NCBI GenBank assembly: GCA_028715315.1
Contig: JAQUSA010000063.1
Coordinates: 1 to 6,200 of the forward strand
Length of the DNA stretch: 6,200 bases
Reading direction: 5' to 3'
From: Candidatus Omnitrophota bacterium
GTDB lineage: Bacteria > Omnitrophota > Gorgyraeia > Pluralincolimonadales > Pluralincolimonadaceae
The notes under the pieces were generated by a model that did no database searches, was not told the DNA's origin, and was given only the letters and a program-made list of their open reading frames with translations. Position numbers and translations under genes: made by a program. Below, piece after piece: positions 6,172 to 6,200 of the stretch; position 1 is the first letter of the stretch, and each line of letters opens with the position of its first letter.

Positions 6172-6176
6172 TCCTT
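6172..6176 (-). promoter_or_regulatory. Shine-Dalgarno site of the DUF486 gene
   Basis: On the minus strand AAGGA lies seven bases before the ATG at 6164, within a purine-rich leader. A second AAGG sits only two bases from the ATG and is too close to serve. The site supports the start chosen for the membrane protein. Confidence 0.6.
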
Positions 6177-6184
6177 TTATATGG

Positions 6185-6199
6185 TTCGCCTGGTGCGAA
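6185..6199. repeat. Short inverted repeat upstream of the first gene
   Basis: TTCGC at 6185-6189 and GCGAA at 6195-6199 are perfect inverted copies around a five-base spacer, forming a potential small hairpin at the extreme right edge, about 20 bases before the DUF486 start. No run of T follows on the minus strand, so it does not look like an intrinsic terminator for a gene further right. It could be a small operator, part of a larger structure cut off by the window edge, or chance. Confidence 0.3.
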
Positions 6200-6200
6200 T

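Noticed and set aside
6181..6200. Possible tRNA 3' end (GGTTCG and ACCA-like pieces)
   Set aside because: The T-arm consensus and acceptor pairing are not present; the pieces are better explained by a short inverted repeat.
1..6200. CRISPR arrays, insertion sequences, phage or toxin-antitoxin genes
   Set aside because: No regularly spaced repeats, transposase motifs, terminal inverted repeats or small paired genes were found; coding density is filled by ordinary chromosomal genes.

Overview
The window is a compact stretch of Gram-negative bacterial chromosome with every recognisable gene on the minus strand, so the biological order runs from high to low coordinates. No mobile element, rRNA, tRNA or CRISPR array is visible, and no gene-free stretch exceeds about 40 bases. 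An outer membrane is implied by a PagL-type lipid A deacylase-like beta-barrel ending in an aromatic residue. Base composition is roughly balanced to moderately GC-rich, yet isoleucine is mostly coded by ATA and arginine often by AGG. This style, together with the DHH-CBS-CBS-nucleotidyltransferase fusion, suggests an uncultivated lineage such as Omnitrophota (PVC group), or possibly Desulfobacterota or a neighbour. That placement is an inference with low confidence.

In transcription order: (1) 6164-5835, a four-helix DMT-family (DUF486) membrane protein. (2) 5841-4540, a secreted clan GH-A glycoside hydrolase-like protein with two calcium-loop-like motifs. (3) 4528-4166, a half-size TauE/SafE (TSUP) membrane protein. 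(4) 4148-3552, a PagL-like acyloxyacyl hydrolase with Asp where the catalytic Glu is expected. (5) 3555-889, an 888-residue fusion of DHH/DHHA1 phosphoesterase, two CBS domains and a class II tRNA nucleotidyltransferase/poly(A) polymerase. (6) 863-501, ribosome-binding factor A. (7) 511 to the left edge, the first 170 residues of an NrnA-type DHH oligoribonuclease/pAp phosphatase, cut by the window boundary.

Genes overlap or lie within 25 bases of each other, no terminator-like structure was seen, and several starts look translationally coupled, so all seven may be one transcript. It has two functional halves: an envelope module (genes 1-4) and an RNA-metabolism module (genes 5-7: tRNA 3' end addition, 30S maturation, nanoRNA/pAp turnover). 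rbfA followed by nrnA matches the widely conserved nusA-infB-rbfA-nrnA-truB order, but infB is not directly upstream; the fusion gene holds that place. No clearly new system was identified. The points most worth a second look are the altered catalytic residues in the deacylase and the two DHH proteins, the calcium-loop insertion in the glycosidase, and the joining of envelope and RNA genes.
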